Assembly: GCF_040939455.1 (NCBI RefSeq)
Contig: NC_134117.1
Coordinates: 26,901,501 to 26,965,500, forward strand
Source of the DNA: Microcebus murinus
Lineage: Eukaryota > Chordata > Mammalia > Primates > Cheirogaleidae
Direction of reading: 5' to 3'
DNA: 64,000 nt
Position 1 is the stretch's first letter; each line of letters begins with the position of its first letter. Made by a program: the position numbers and the translations under genes. The notes beneath the pieces were generated by a model, which was not told the origin of the DNA, did not search any database, and was given only the letters and a program-made list of their open reading frames with translations. Below are positions 1 through 11,010 of this stretch, one piece after another.

Positions 1-24
1 CATTTTAACTTTATTAACTCTTTA

Positions 25-334
25 TTTTTCTTTGTTTTCGAGACAGCATCTCACTCTGTTACCCTTAGTGGAGTGCTGTGGAGTCAGCCTAGCTCACAGC
101 AACCTCAAACTGCTGGGCTCCAGAGATCCTCCTGCCTCAGCCTCTGGAGTAGCTGGGACTACAGACACATGGCATGATGTCCAGCTAATTTGTCTATTTT
201 TAGTAGAGATGTGTGTGTGTGTGGTGTCTCGCTATTGCTCAGGCTGGTCTCGAACTTCTGAGCTCAGGGCATCCTCCCACCTCGACCTCCCAGAGTGCTA
301 GGATTACAGGCGTGAGCCACCATGCCTGGCCTTA
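25..334 (-). mobile_element. Alu element, dimeric, antisense
   Basis: A T-rich start, the right monomer and then the left monomer read in reverse, ending in the reversed 7SL-like head (GTGAGCCACCATGCCTGGCC). The copy is flanked by a 12-bp direct repeat ATTAACTCTTTA at 13-24 and 335-346, so both ends are secure. A short TG run interrupts the left monomer around 210-224. The open frame across it is an Alu artefact. Confidence 0.95.
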
Positions 335-346
335 ATTAACTCTTTA

Positions 347-1769
347 AAGGCCCTATCTCCAAATACAGTCACATTCTGAGGTACTGGGGATTAAGATTTC
401 AACATATGAATTTTGGGGAGATACAATTCATCCTATAATAGCTAGTATTTCCATAAGCACAATATTGACAGGTACCTAATTATTGAGTACAAACACTGAA
501 TTTCTGTGATTTGTCTTAGGGATGTTACCAATCTAGGATTGGAAGTGAATGATTTTAGGTACTGATACCTTAAATTTGCAGGATAGGACACAGCATAATG
601 GTCATTGCTATAACACGGAGGCTTGGTCCCATAGTGTAACCAATATTGACTACACATTTCCTGTATGTTTAGCTCTATGATAGGAGCTATAGAAGCTACA
701 AAAGTAGGCCCATGCCTTAGTCCTTAAGGAACTTAAATATAGTTGGAGAACACAACAAATTTCCTTAAAACTCCAGCAAATCATAAAGGACAATGTAGTA
801 GAATATTATCTCTGCTAAGCGCTATGAGAATTCAGATGTCAGAGCTAGTAAGGTCTGAAGAAATAAGGTAAGGCTTTGTGGCAAAAATGGAACTTCAGGT
901 GTTCCTTGAAGGATGGATATTTTTGGATAAGCCAAAGAGGATAAAAGTAAGGGGAAATAAAATGTTTACCTTTGTTAGAAAAATTTCATTGTTTAATGAG
1001 AGTTTAATCTTTTGAGACAGGATCAATTTTAGGGTGTCATTTGTGAAGGTGGAAGTAATTGTTCATTTTCCTGAACACTAAAGGATGACAAGAATATTTT
1101 AATTGTGGTTATAACTCTTGTAATTATTTTGATAAGGTTATAATATAATCTTTTCAGAGTTATGAGTTTTGCAGACCCTTTCAAGTGTTTATTAAACAAA
1201 TCCCAGATCTAATTTGTATTATAAATAACATTTACTAAAGTTCTTAATTTACCACTTATCCTCTCAGCTTCTCCTCTGTGTTCCCTACCTTGGATAAGGC
1301 CATTGCTGTCTACTTTGTGGCTTAAGGAAAACTTTGAACTATTTTTGACTCTTTCCTGAGTCTAATCTTCTATATTTATTTGGCCACTAGGCATAGTTCT
1401 TACCTCTGGAATCCTCTTTCCTGCCACTGCTGTGCTACTAGCCTTTCTTACCTTTTTCCTGGAATAAAGGATCTCTGTGCTCCAGATCTCCTAATATGTT
1501 CATTATATTGCTATTAGAGTAATTCTAGTGAATAGCCTTTGGTAGACCACTTTCATGATTCAGAGCTTCTGATATCTCTTCAGAGACTGGAGGATAAGGC
1601 TCAAATCATAAATTTGCTCCCAGCCATTTTTTCCTGCCTTCTTATTCTAGTCTTAGTATTCTGAGTATGGTAGCCAGTGGAAAAAGGAGTATTCTAAATA
1701 GGAAGCAGAATTAGCAAAGGCCTAAAAATATATAATGTACTTGGATTCTCCATTAGATGGACTTCTATT
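347..1769. other. No gene seen; old repeat remnants possible
   Basis: No convincing exon, RNA gene or young repeat. The first 90 bases (CAACATATGAATTTTGGGG and neighbours) resemble a common old mammalian interspersed repeat that I cannot assign to a family. Around 660-750 there is weak similarity to old MIR/L2-type sequence. Open frames are short and lack splice or domain support. Confidence 0.5.
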
Positions 1770-2008
1770 TACCCTTTAAGGCTTGGTGAAGATGTCATCC
1801 CCTTCATTACACATTCCTTGGCATCATCTCCTTTCTCCATTTATGCAGATTATAAGTACTTACTACATTGTTTCAGAGTTATTTCTTTTCTTGCATGTTT
1901 CCATAGTAGACTGTGAGCTCCATGAGGGTCACAGTTCATCTTTGTATTCCTGGTGTCCAGTATAGTGTGTTGAGTACATTGTAGGAGCTGATGCATTTGT
2001 TTGAATTG
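1770..2008 (+). mobile_element. L2 LINE, 3' end fragment
   Basis: The stretch with TAGACTGTGAGCTCCATGAG, then a 'tattcctggtgtccagtatag' type segment, then GTAGGAGCTGATGCATTTG, follows the order of the conserved L2 3' end (ending in the region that is normally CTCAATAAAT...). It is diverged as expected of an ancient LINE. The 5' limit is approximate. Confidence 0.75.
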
Positions 2009-3435
2009 ATCACCACCATATATAACCTATACTCTTTCTTGAAAGCCAGGTCCTTTCCAAGGCTCCTAGCTCTGTAGGTCCCCAGAGGCTGCCACTAGGA
2101 GGCTCCAAAGCCATCCACATGAGGAACTTTGGTTTACCTCCAGGTTAGACAAGGAACTGATGATGCTTGACAAATTCTTATCAGTAATTCAGAGATGTCT
2201 AAACCTTTGCTTTTTTCAGAATTCTGTTTTGTTTTCTGGTTGACTTTGACATTTAGCAGCTGTGGATTACACATTGCTCTTTGGAGAACTTTATACATAA
2301 ATGATGATAAGTCAGAAATATGAACATTCTCCTCCTAGCCAGTCTACTCATACATACCATGGAGTGGGGGATGGGGGGATAGTAGGGAACGTCAACTCTC
2401 AAAAAGGCTAAATGAGTTTTCTCAGGCACAGAGTCAAGGCAAGGGCTACTAACTCCATAATTTAGGGCCTAATTCTTCTCTTCTTTATCAAGAAGGATGT
2501 ATTAAGTGTGATTATCGGCTCCTGTCTTTGTCATTCAACTTCCAAAGGATTTTAATATACAAGATTCCAACAGAAATTGCCATCTAAGATTGCTGCTGTT
2601 CAATGGCCAAATATGCCAAACTATTGGCTCTAATTGGCATTCATGACTGCTACTTTGGTGTAGTCAATTTTAAAACCATTTCTTAGAAGGTTGTCTTTTT
2701 AGGGTACTCTTGATATTGCTATAATTCTAGAGCTTCTGAGTGGCTTTTCCTGCTTGGAGGTGGGAAGTAAGAGAGGAACCTACAGAGCTACAAAGATCTC
2801 TTCATTCACCCCTGTGAAAGAGAAATCTTTCCACATCTAAATTCTATTTGCTTTCATGGCTGAATTCATCTTCTATGAGGGTTTCTCCAGACTATAATAG
2901 TCTCTGTTTTCTAAATTCAGAATAACTAAATCTTAGAGTTATAAGAGCTTCAGTTATTGTAATCCAATTTTCTATGCAGTGTATGGATTCTACCAACATG
3001 GTTTAAAATGGCTCCAGATACACTGAGTGAGCCAGCAAATGGTTTGGTTTTGGCCTAGGCTGGTTATGTGGCTGTTCTTGGCTGAGCCCAATCCTCTTCT
3101 AAGAACTAATGCTTTGCTTCAAGCTGTGTGTATCACTGCTGAGGTTGTTTTGGTTTTTTTTTTTGTTTTTTTTTTTGGAAAACAAGTTATTTTATTATAC
3201 ATTTAGTGCAACTAGCTACAGCCAAAGATTTTTTCCACACAAACTTAAATCAGCAAGCCATTTTATTTTAATTTTCTGTTGTTTCACCATTCCAAGTCAG
3301 TTTCTTTCTTACCTATAATCTCTTTGCTCTTCTGTGGATATATTTTAACCCTGTAACTTATATCCATGGAAGAAGTTCTATAGCATTTCACTTACATAGA
3401 CAGGAGTGATGTATCACTGTAGCCTCTTCCATGTA
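2009..3435. other. No gene seen
   Basis: Mostly single-copy-looking AT-rich sequence with a T-rich run at 3154-3177. I see no exon with matching splice sites and no identifiable repeat apart from possible diverged remnants. Confidence 0.5.
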
Positions 3436-5250
3436 GCAATTAAATTTTTTTTATTTGTATAAACTTATTTGGCGCAAGTACAGTGTTGTTACATGCATAG
3501 ATTGCCTATGTGTAGTAGTCAAGTCAGGGATTTTGGGTATCCATCACCTAAGTAATGTACATTTTACTCATTAAGTAATTTATCATCATCCACTCCACTC
3601 CCACTCCCTCGCCCTTCAAAGTCTCAATTGTCTATCCATTCTCTCCGTCAATGTGTACACACTTTTTAGCACCCACTTATGAGTGAGAGCATGCAATGTT
3701 TGACTTTCTGTGTCTGTTTTGTTTCCCTTAAGATATGACCTCCAGTTCTATCCATGTTGCTGCAAAAGACATGCTTTCATTCTTTTTTATGACTGAATAG
3801 CATTCCATTGTATATATTAATATATACCACATTTTCTTTATCCAATAATGGTTGATGGACACTGAGGTTGATTCTGTATCTTTGCTATTGTGAATAGTGC
3901 TGCAGTAAACATGCAAGTGCAGATATATTTTTGATGTATTTATTTGTTTTCCTTTGGGTAGATTCCCAGTAATGGGATTGCTGGATTGAATGGTAGTTCT
4001 ACTTTTAATTCTTTGAGAAATTTCCATACTGTTTTTGCACTGAAGTTGTACTATTTACATTCCCACCAAGAGTGTATAAGAGTTCCTTTTTCTGTGCATC
4101 CTCACCATCTGTTACTTTCTGTCTTTTTTTTTTTTTTTTTTTTTTAAGAGTCAGGGTCTTACTGTCACTGTGTCACTCAGGCTGGAGTGCAGTGGTGCAA
4201 TCATAGCAGACGCTTTTTCCTTTAATTAAAGTCCCATTTGTCTATTTGTTGTTGTTGTTGTTTTTGCCTGTGCTTTTCAGGTCTTACTCATAAATTTTTT
4301 GCTTAGACAGATGTTTAGAAGCGTTTTCCCTAGGTTTTCTTCTAGGACTTTTATAGGTTTGAGTCTTACATTTAAATCTTTAATTCACCTTGAATTGATT
4401 TTTGTATACAGTGAGAGATAGGGGTCCAATTTCATTCTTCTGCATATGGCAATCCAATTTTCTCAGCACCATTTATTGAAAGGATATCTTTTCCCTAATG
4501 TATGTTCTTGTTGGCTTTGCCAAAGATCGGTGGCTGTAAATATGTGGTTTTATTTCTGAGTTCTGTATTCTATTCCATTGTTCTGTGTGTCTATTTTTAT
4601 ACCAGTACCATGCTGTTTTGTTTACTATAATCTTGTAATATAATTTGATGTCAGGTATTGTGGTGCCTCCAGCTTGATTCTTTTTGCTCAGAATTGCTTT
4701 GACTATTTGGGTTTTACTTTGGCTCCACATGAATTTTAGGGTTGTTTTTTTCTAATTTTGTTAAAAATGACATTGGTATTTTGATAGGGATTGTATTGAA
4801 TCTGTAGATTGCTTTGGGTAGTATGGCCATTTTAATATTAATTCTTTTAATTCATAAGCATGGGATGTTTTTACATTTGTTGGTGCCATCAATAATTTCT
4901 TTACCATTGTTTTGTAATTTTTCTTGTAGAGATCTTTCACCTCCTTGGTTAAATTTATTCATAGATATTTTATATATATTTCAACAGACATTGTAAATGG
5001 AATTACCTTCTTGATTGAGGTCTTACTTATTGATGTATAGAAACACTACTGATTTTTGTATGTTGATTTTGTATCCAGCAACTTTACTGAATTCATTTAT
5101 CAGTTCTAAGAGTTTTTTGGTGGAGTTGTTAGGTTTTTCTAGATATAACATCATGTCATCAGCAAAAAGGGATAATTTGACTTCCTCTTTTTCAGTTTGG
5201 ATGCCTTGTATTTCTTTCTCTTCCCTGATTGCTCTGGCTGGGACTTCCAC
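3436..5250 (-). mobile_element. Old L1 (L1MA-like), 3' part, antisense
   Basis: Reading the minus strand gives the ORF2 reverse transcriptase and C-terminal region and then a 3' UTR at 3436-3720. A minus-strand stretch at 5023-5259 still shows the FADDMM catalytic motif and the GYKIN segment, and 4473-4730 shows the later ORF2 region. Frames are broken throughout. The copy is interrupted by an Alu piece at 4114-4208, and roughly 300 bp of expected ORF2 are missing at that point. Its upper end is cut by the insertion at 5261. The family call rests on the 3' UTR style and is approximate. Confidence 0.85.
4114..4208 (-). mobile_element. Alu fragment, antisense
   Basis: A long T run (4114-4145) is followed by GTCACTCAGGCTGGAGTGCAG and then stops at AATCATAGCA. 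Only the 3' end of the right monomer is present. It lies inside the old L1. Confidence 0.85.
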
Positions 5251-5260
5251 TGCTGACATT

Positions 5261-5819
5261 ATTTTTCTTTTTTATTTCAGCATATTATGGGAGTACAAAT
5301 GTTTAGGTTACGTATATTGCCCTTGCCCCACCCAAGTCTGAGCTTCAAGCATGTCTATCCCCTAGATGGTATATGCATTGCGTTCATTATGTGTGTATAT
5401 ATCCACCCTCCCATATGCCCAACACTTGATGGATGTTATTGCTATACATGCAATTAAGTGTTGATCACTATAAGAATTCTAGAAGAAAATGTTGGAAAAA
5501 CTCTTACAGACATTGGCTTAGGCAAATAATTTATGAAGAAGACCCCAAAGGCAATCACAGGAACAACAAAAATAAATAAATGGGATCTGATCAAACTAAA
5601 CAGCTTCTACACAGCCAAAGAAACTATCCCAAGAGCAAACAGACAACCTATAGAATGGGAGAAAATATTCTCCTGCTACACATTTGATAAAAGGCTGATA
5701 ATTAGAATGTATATAGAACTCAGGAAAATTAGCAAGAAAAAATCAACCCTATCAAAAAGTAGGCAAAGGACATGAACAGAAACTTATCTAAACAAGTAGA
5801 CTAATGGCCAAAAAACATA
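5261..5819 (-). mobile_element. L1 insertion with 5' inversion (twin priming)
   Basis: The left part, 5261-5475, is an antisense L1 3' UTR with its T tail (CAGCATATTATGGGAGTAC). At about 5476 the orientation flips, and 5476-5819 is sense-strand ORF2 (residues like MKKTPKAI...[10 protein letters not shown]...[15 protein letters not shown]). Identical 10-bp repeats TGCTGACATT lie at 5251-5260 and 5820-5829, so both segments belong to one insertion event into the older L1. This is the signature of twin priming during target-primed reverse transcription. Confidence 0.9.
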
Positions 5820-5844
5820 TGCTGACATTTTTTAATGATTATAT

Positions 5845-6167
5845 TAGTCTTTCTATATCTGTGGGGCATTGGTCCAGGACCTCCCACAGATACTAAAATC
5901 TGCAGATGCTTAAGTACCTGATATAAAATGGCATAATATTTACATATAATCTAGGCACATTCTCCTACGTACTTTAAATCATCTCTAGGTCACTTATGAT
6001 ACTTACTACAATGTAACTGTTATGTCAACAGTTGTTACACTATTGTTTAGAGAACAAGAAAAAAGTTTGTATGTGTTCAGTATAGATGCAATTAAAAAAA
6101 TATTTTCAACTCAGGGTTGATTGAATCCATGGATGCATAACCCATGGATACAGAGTGCTGACTATAT
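5845..6167 (+). mobile_element. Tigger-type (pogo) DNA transposon remnant, non-autonomous
   Basis: The series TGGTCCAGGACCTCCCACAGATAC, AAAATCTGCAGATGC, then at the other end GGTTGATTGAATCCATGGATG and a CTGACTATA terminus matches a common mammalian Tigger-derived element. A TA dinucleotide flanks each end. A second copy in the same orientation lies at 63059-63386. The exact subfamily name is not claimed. Confidence 0.75.
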
Positions 6168-6903
6168 TCAGAACTTTTATTTAACACTTTTTTGAAGAAT
6201 TAGTCAAGCCCAACAAAATGTGTCTGTGGATGGAATCTTAGCAATTGCAGGTGAAAGAAATGAAGTAGATGTGATACTTTCTGATACTTTGTAAAGATTA
6301 GTATTAGATTCAGATCTTCAGGGACTTTCACTTGAAAATAGACTTCGGATTGATTGGATGTGAGTGAGTCCTGGTATACTGATGAAAAAATCAGGGCTGT
6401 GGTCAATACTGTGAGGAGGGCCTTAGAAATATTTAGCAGGTGATTTATGCTGATTTATTGTGTGAAAGCTCTGCTGCTTGTTTCAGCCTACAGCCCAGTT
6501 GTATTACATGTTTTCATAAACATTCTTGAAATGGAACTATATGATGTCTTCATCTGGGAATGATGCAAAACTAGAGAAATAATGCAGACCACAGAGGAGG
6601 GAGTTGGAACAGAGACGAGAATATTCATGGACATCTGCCAAGTATCTATATATATTTGCATACAAACATTGTATGCAAATATTGAGTAGAAGTGGATAAA
6701 AATACTTACTGAGGCAGATTCTGCCACCATGTGTTTTGTTCTATGGGGTGATATAGTGGGAAGAACATTCAGGAGGCCTGGGATCTAATCTTTGCTTAGT
6801 ACAAAATGCCTGCCAAACATAAGACAGATCACTTCATCTCTGGCCCCAGTTTTCGTATCTGTGAAATTTAAGAATATTCTATTTGCTACCTGTTCCTCTA
6901 GAG
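6168..6903. other. No gene seen
   Basis: Unassigned sequence with short, unsupported open frames on the minus strand. No splice-site-bounded coding stretch was recognised. Confidence 0.45.
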
Positions 6904-7120
6904 CAGGAGTCAGCAATGCATATAGCATGCAGACCAAATTCTGCCACCACCTGTTTTTGTAAACTTTTATTAGAACACAGCCATGCCCATTCATTTATGT
7001 ATTGTCTGTGGGCACTTTTGCGTTACAATACCAGAGTTGAGTAGTTGCAACAGAGACTATATGGCCCACAAAACGTAAAATATTGTCTGGCTCTTTATCG
7101 AAAAAGTCTGCCAACCCCTC
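6904..7120. mobile_element. hAT-Charlie type non-autonomous DNA transposon (MER1-like)
   Basis: The imperfect terminal inverted repeats CAGGAGTCAGCA and TCTGCCAACCCCTC bound a 217-bp element. Its interior (TTTGTAAACTTTTATTAGAACACAGCC, CAACAGAGACTATATGGCCC) matches a widespread mammalian hAT-derived MITE. I could not confirm a clean 8-bp target duplication. Confidence 0.7.
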
Positions 7121-8049
7121 CGGTAAAGAATATTTGAAAAAATTGGGGGATTTTCAACCATTGAGACTGGGGATGCTACTGGTATCTGGTTGGTGAGGGC
7201 TAATAATGTCAAATGTTTTAGAGAGCAGGACATAATGAAGAGCTGCCTTGCTTGAAATTCCAGTAGTTTCCTCCTTAGGATTCCTTCTTCTTTGTGATTC
7301 TAAGAAGAACTACTTTTGAAAGTTACATCCACTCTTTTAGGCCAGCAGGGCAACAGTTTCACAAGTTAAATGAATTGTGGAATTTTTTAAGCACCCTTCT
7401 TAACATGGAAAAGGATATCCACTTAGAAACAAAATCATTAATTATGCTTAATGATGAACTAGATTATAAGCATTCTCCTTAAAATCAGAAAGAAGCCAAT
7501 GATGGCTGCAGGTTGCCTTTATACTGGAGGTTCTAGCTGTCATGATAATCCCAAGAACTGTGAAGAGCAAGCCAACAGCCTACTACTGTTTCATGGATGC
7601 TGGCAAAAGATATGAGACTTCTATGTCAGAGACAAAGGACTTTATTTTCACAGCACTAGCACTGGCCAGAGTATCAGCAATTGTTTCATACTGTTTTCCT
7701 TAGTCCCAATTCCCATATGGCAACAGGAAAAGGGATAGGTGGTCCCAGTTACAATGGGTTGTATTATAGGAGGGGAATTCTGCGTTTAGGGAGACTGAAT
7801 CTTTCATACCATGCAGTAATTAGTCCTGCTTTTTATTCTGGAGGGAAATATTATCTTTATTATATTGGATAATAAGCATGCTTGCTCTTTGCTCTGGAGA
7901 GCGATACTATCTCTGTCTTTCAGTGCTGTTCACCATACAAACATCCTTGAAAACATAATTTGGAATTAAGGCAATCAGTGTCTCTGATTGTAAGAAAAGC
8001 AGAAACACAGGAGTTCTATGTCTTCCAACAAATAAGAGGAGTTGATTAA
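7121..8049. other. No gene seen; unassigned
   Basis: No young repeat and no supported exon. The part 7560-7910 has a texture that could be an old LTR-type remnant, but I cannot name it from sequence alone. Confidence 0.35.
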
Positions 8050-8213
8050 AAAATATAACAGTTGAGAAAGAAGAAACAAAATTGTTATTAGCAGATGATA
8101 TGATTATTTCCAAGAGAATTCATGAACATTTAGACACAAATAATTAGAAATAATAGGAGAGCTCCCCAAGACTTCTGGATTCCAGCTGTATAAACTACAA
8201 CCAGTTCATTTTT

Positions 8214-9326
8214 TAAAATTTTTTTTATTTTATTTTTTTTTTATTTCGGCATATTATGGGGGTACAGATTTTAAGGTTTCAATAAATGCCCATTTCCCCC
8301 CCTCCCCCAAAAGTCTGAGTCTCCATCATGACCATCCCCTAGATGGTGCACATCTCACTCATTATGTATGTATATACCCGCCCCCCTCCCCCCTCCCACC
8401 TGCCCAATACCCTATTACTGTAGTACCTATGTGTCCACTTAGGTGCTACTCAGTTAATACCAGTTTGCTGGAGAATATATCTGCTGCTTGTTTTTCCATT
8501 CTTGGGATACTTCACTTAGTAGTATGGGTTCAAGCTCTAACCAGGAAAATATAAGATGTGCTATATCACCGTTGTTTCTTAGAGCTGAATAGTACTCCAT
8601 GGTATACATATACCACATTTTATTAATCCATTCTCGGATTGATGGGCACTTGGGCTGTTTCCACAGCTTTGCAATTATGAATTGTGCTGCTATAAACATT
8701 CGAGTGCAGGTGTCTTTTTTGTAGAGTGTCATTGGATCATTTGGGTAGATGCCCAGCAATGGGATTGCTGGATCAAACAGTAGATTCACTTGTATCACTT
8801 TAGGTATCTCCATATTGCTTTCCACAGAGTTTGAACTAGTTTGCAGTCCCACCAGCAGTGTAGGAGTGTTCCTCTCTCTCCGCACCCACGCCAGCATTTA
8901 TTGTTTGGAGACTTTTTGATAAAGGCCATTCTCACTGGAGTTAAGTGATATCTCATTGTGGTTTTGATTTGCATTTCCCTGATGATTAGAGATGATGAGC
9001 ATTTTTTCATATGTTTGTTGGCCATTCTTCTGTCTTCTTTAGAAAAGTTTCTGTTCAAGTCCTTTGCCCACTTTTTAATAGGGTTATTTGATTTTTTCTT
9101 GCTGATTTTCGTGAGTTCTAAGTATATTCTAGTTATCAGCCCCTTATCGGATGCGTAGGATGCAAAAATTTTCTCCCATTCTGTAGGAGGTCTGTTTACT
9201 TTCATGACTATTTCTTTGGCTGTGCAGAAGATTTGTAGTTTGATCATGTCCCATTTATTTATTTTTGTTGCTGCTGTGATTGCCTTTGGGGACTTCTTCA
9301 TAAACTCTTTGCCCAGGCCAATGTCT
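8214..9326 (-). mobile_element. Young 5'-truncated L1, antisense
   Basis: 1.1 kb on the minus strand: the ORF2 C-terminal part, followed by a strepsirrhine-type 3' UTR (TTTAAGGTTTCAATAAATGCC on the plus strand) and an A tail. Flanking 15-bp duplications AACCAGTTCATTTTT are at 8199-8213 and 9327-9341. Within ORF2 the cysteine-rich tail ([18 protein letters not shown]) is visible on the minus strand, with a frameshift between the segments at 8795-9337 and 8454-8897. It is the same subfamily as 18110-18627 and the full-length copy at 39338. Confidence 0.95.
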
Positions 9327-9453
9327 AACCAGTTCATTTTTATAAACTAGGGCCAAAACTTTAGAACATGTTATAAAAATGACATACCATTTATAAAAAC
9401 AGCAAAACCAGAAGTACCTATGAATAAACCTAACAAGTATCATATCAGATTTT

Positions 9454-9795
9454 TTTTTTTTTTTTTTTTTTTTTTGAGACAAAGTCTCGCTTTGTTGCCC
9501 AGGCTAGAGTGAGTGCCGTGGTGTCAGCCTAGCTCACAGCAACCTCAAACTCCTGGGCTCGAGTGATCCTTCTGCCTCAGCCTCCCGGGTAGCTGGGACT
9601 ACAGGCATGCGCCACCATGCCCGGCTAATTTTTTTTTTATATATATATCAGTTGGCCAATTAATTTCTTTCTATTTATAGTAGAGACGGGGTCTCGCTCT
9701 TGCTCAGGCTGGTTTTGAACTCCTGACCTTGAGCAATCCGCCCGCCTCGGCCTCCCAAGAGCTAGGATTACAGGCGTGAGCCACAGCGCCCGGCC
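9454..9795 (-). mobile_element. Alu, full length, strepsirrhine-type middle, antisense
   Basis: Full dimer with a T tail of about 27. The middle A-rich region carries the TATATATAT...AGTTGGCCAATTAATTTCT block typical of the young Alus in this window. TSD CATATCAGATTTT at 9441-9453 and 9796-9808. Inserted into the ancient L1. Confidence 0.95.
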
Positions 9796-10324
9796 CATAT
9801 CAGATTTTAATAGAGGAAATTGTAAAACTTCATTGAAAAACATAAAAGAAGGCCTACATGATATATTGAGATAGATCATGTCATGGATAGGGAGACTAAA
9901 TCTCTAGAAATTGTCTCTAAATTAATTTATAAATTTGATGCAGTTCAAACTCCTACAAGCTATGTGTGTGTGTTGAACTTATTTAATAGACTAATCATCT
10001 CAATAGATGCAGAGAAAGCATTTGATCAAATTTAATATCTATTCATGATTAAAAACGCTCAGCAAACTGGAAGAGTAAGGTACTTTTCCTAACCAACCTA
10101 ACAAAATGTGTAGAGAATATTTATGCTGAAAACAATAAAACAGTGGTGAAAGAAATCAAATAAATGGAAAGAGATTGCAAAATGTGTTCATGGATTGGAA
10201 GACTCAATATTATTAAGACTTCACTTCTCCCTAATGTGATTTGCAGATTCAACTCAATCCCAAAAGTACCACACAAAATTTTTCTGTAAATATGTTTGTA
10301 TATGTATATGTACATGAACTTAAA

Positions 10325-10351
10325 TACACACACACACACACACACACACAG
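10325..10351. repeat. (CA)n microsatellite
   Basis: About 13 uninterrupted CA units. No gene association seen. Confidence 0.95.
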
Positions 10352-10726
10352 AGGAACTAGAATATGTAAAACAGCTATGAAAAAGCAGAACAAAGGTGGA
10401 AGACTCACATTACCTGATTTTAAGACAAAACAATATAAAGCTATAATAATCAAGGGAATATGATATTGCTAAAATGATAACATGCACATCAGTGAAACAG
10501 AACAGAGAGCTTAGAAACAGACCCACAAAATAATGTCAACTGATTTTTGACACAGACACAAAGACAACTCAATGGAGAAAGGAAAGATTTTTCAACAAAT
10601 GACAATGGAAAAATTGGGAAGTTCTTATGTGAAAAGATAATCTTTGATACATTCCTCAAATTGTATATAAAAATTAACTTAAAGATCATGTACCTATATG
10701 TGGAACATAAAACTTATAACATTTCT

Positions 10727-11010
10727 CCTGGCACTCTGAGAGGCTGAGGCAGGAGGATCACTCAAGGTCAGGAGTTTGAAACCAGCCTGAGCCTGAGCAA
10801 GAGTGAGACCCTGTCTCAACTAAAAATATATAGAAAAAAATTAGCTGGGCATGGTGGCGCATGCCTGTAGTCCCAGCTACTCGAGAGGCTGAGGCAGAAG
10901 GATTGCTTGAGCTCAGGAGTTTGAGGTTGCTGTGAGCTAGGCTGACGCCATGCTAGGCTGACGCCATGGCACTCTAGCATTTGAGACTCTGTCTCAAAAA
11001 AAAAAAAAAG
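10727..11010 (+). mobile_element. Alu, 5'-truncated, sense
   Basis: Begins at CCTGGCACTCTGAGAGGCTG, so the first about 30 bases of the left monomer are absent. The right monomer ends in an A tail. TSD TATAACATTTCT at 10715-10726 and 11011-11022. A 16-bp unit CTAGGCTGACGCCATG is tandemly doubled at 10937-10952 and 10953-10968, and part of the usual right-monomer end after it is deleted. Confidence 0.93.

Larger units (their letters stand above)
8050..9960 (+). mobile_element. Ancient L1 (L1M-type) ORF2 fragment, interrupted
   Basis: Sense-strand ORF2 remnants occur at 8050-8198, around TTAGCAGATGATATGATT (catalytic-motif region). They resume at 9342-9440 and 9809-9960 with the downstream ORF2 stretch (AAGAAGGCCTACATGATAT, GGATAGGGAGACTAAAT). 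A young L1 and an Alu split it. Many stops and indels indicate an old copy. Confidence 0.7.

Noticed and set aside
9454..9795. Repeated blocks as a CRISPR-like or novel array
   Set aside because: Recurring blocks across the window are dispersed Alu and L1 copies with TSDs, not regularly spaced direct repeats.
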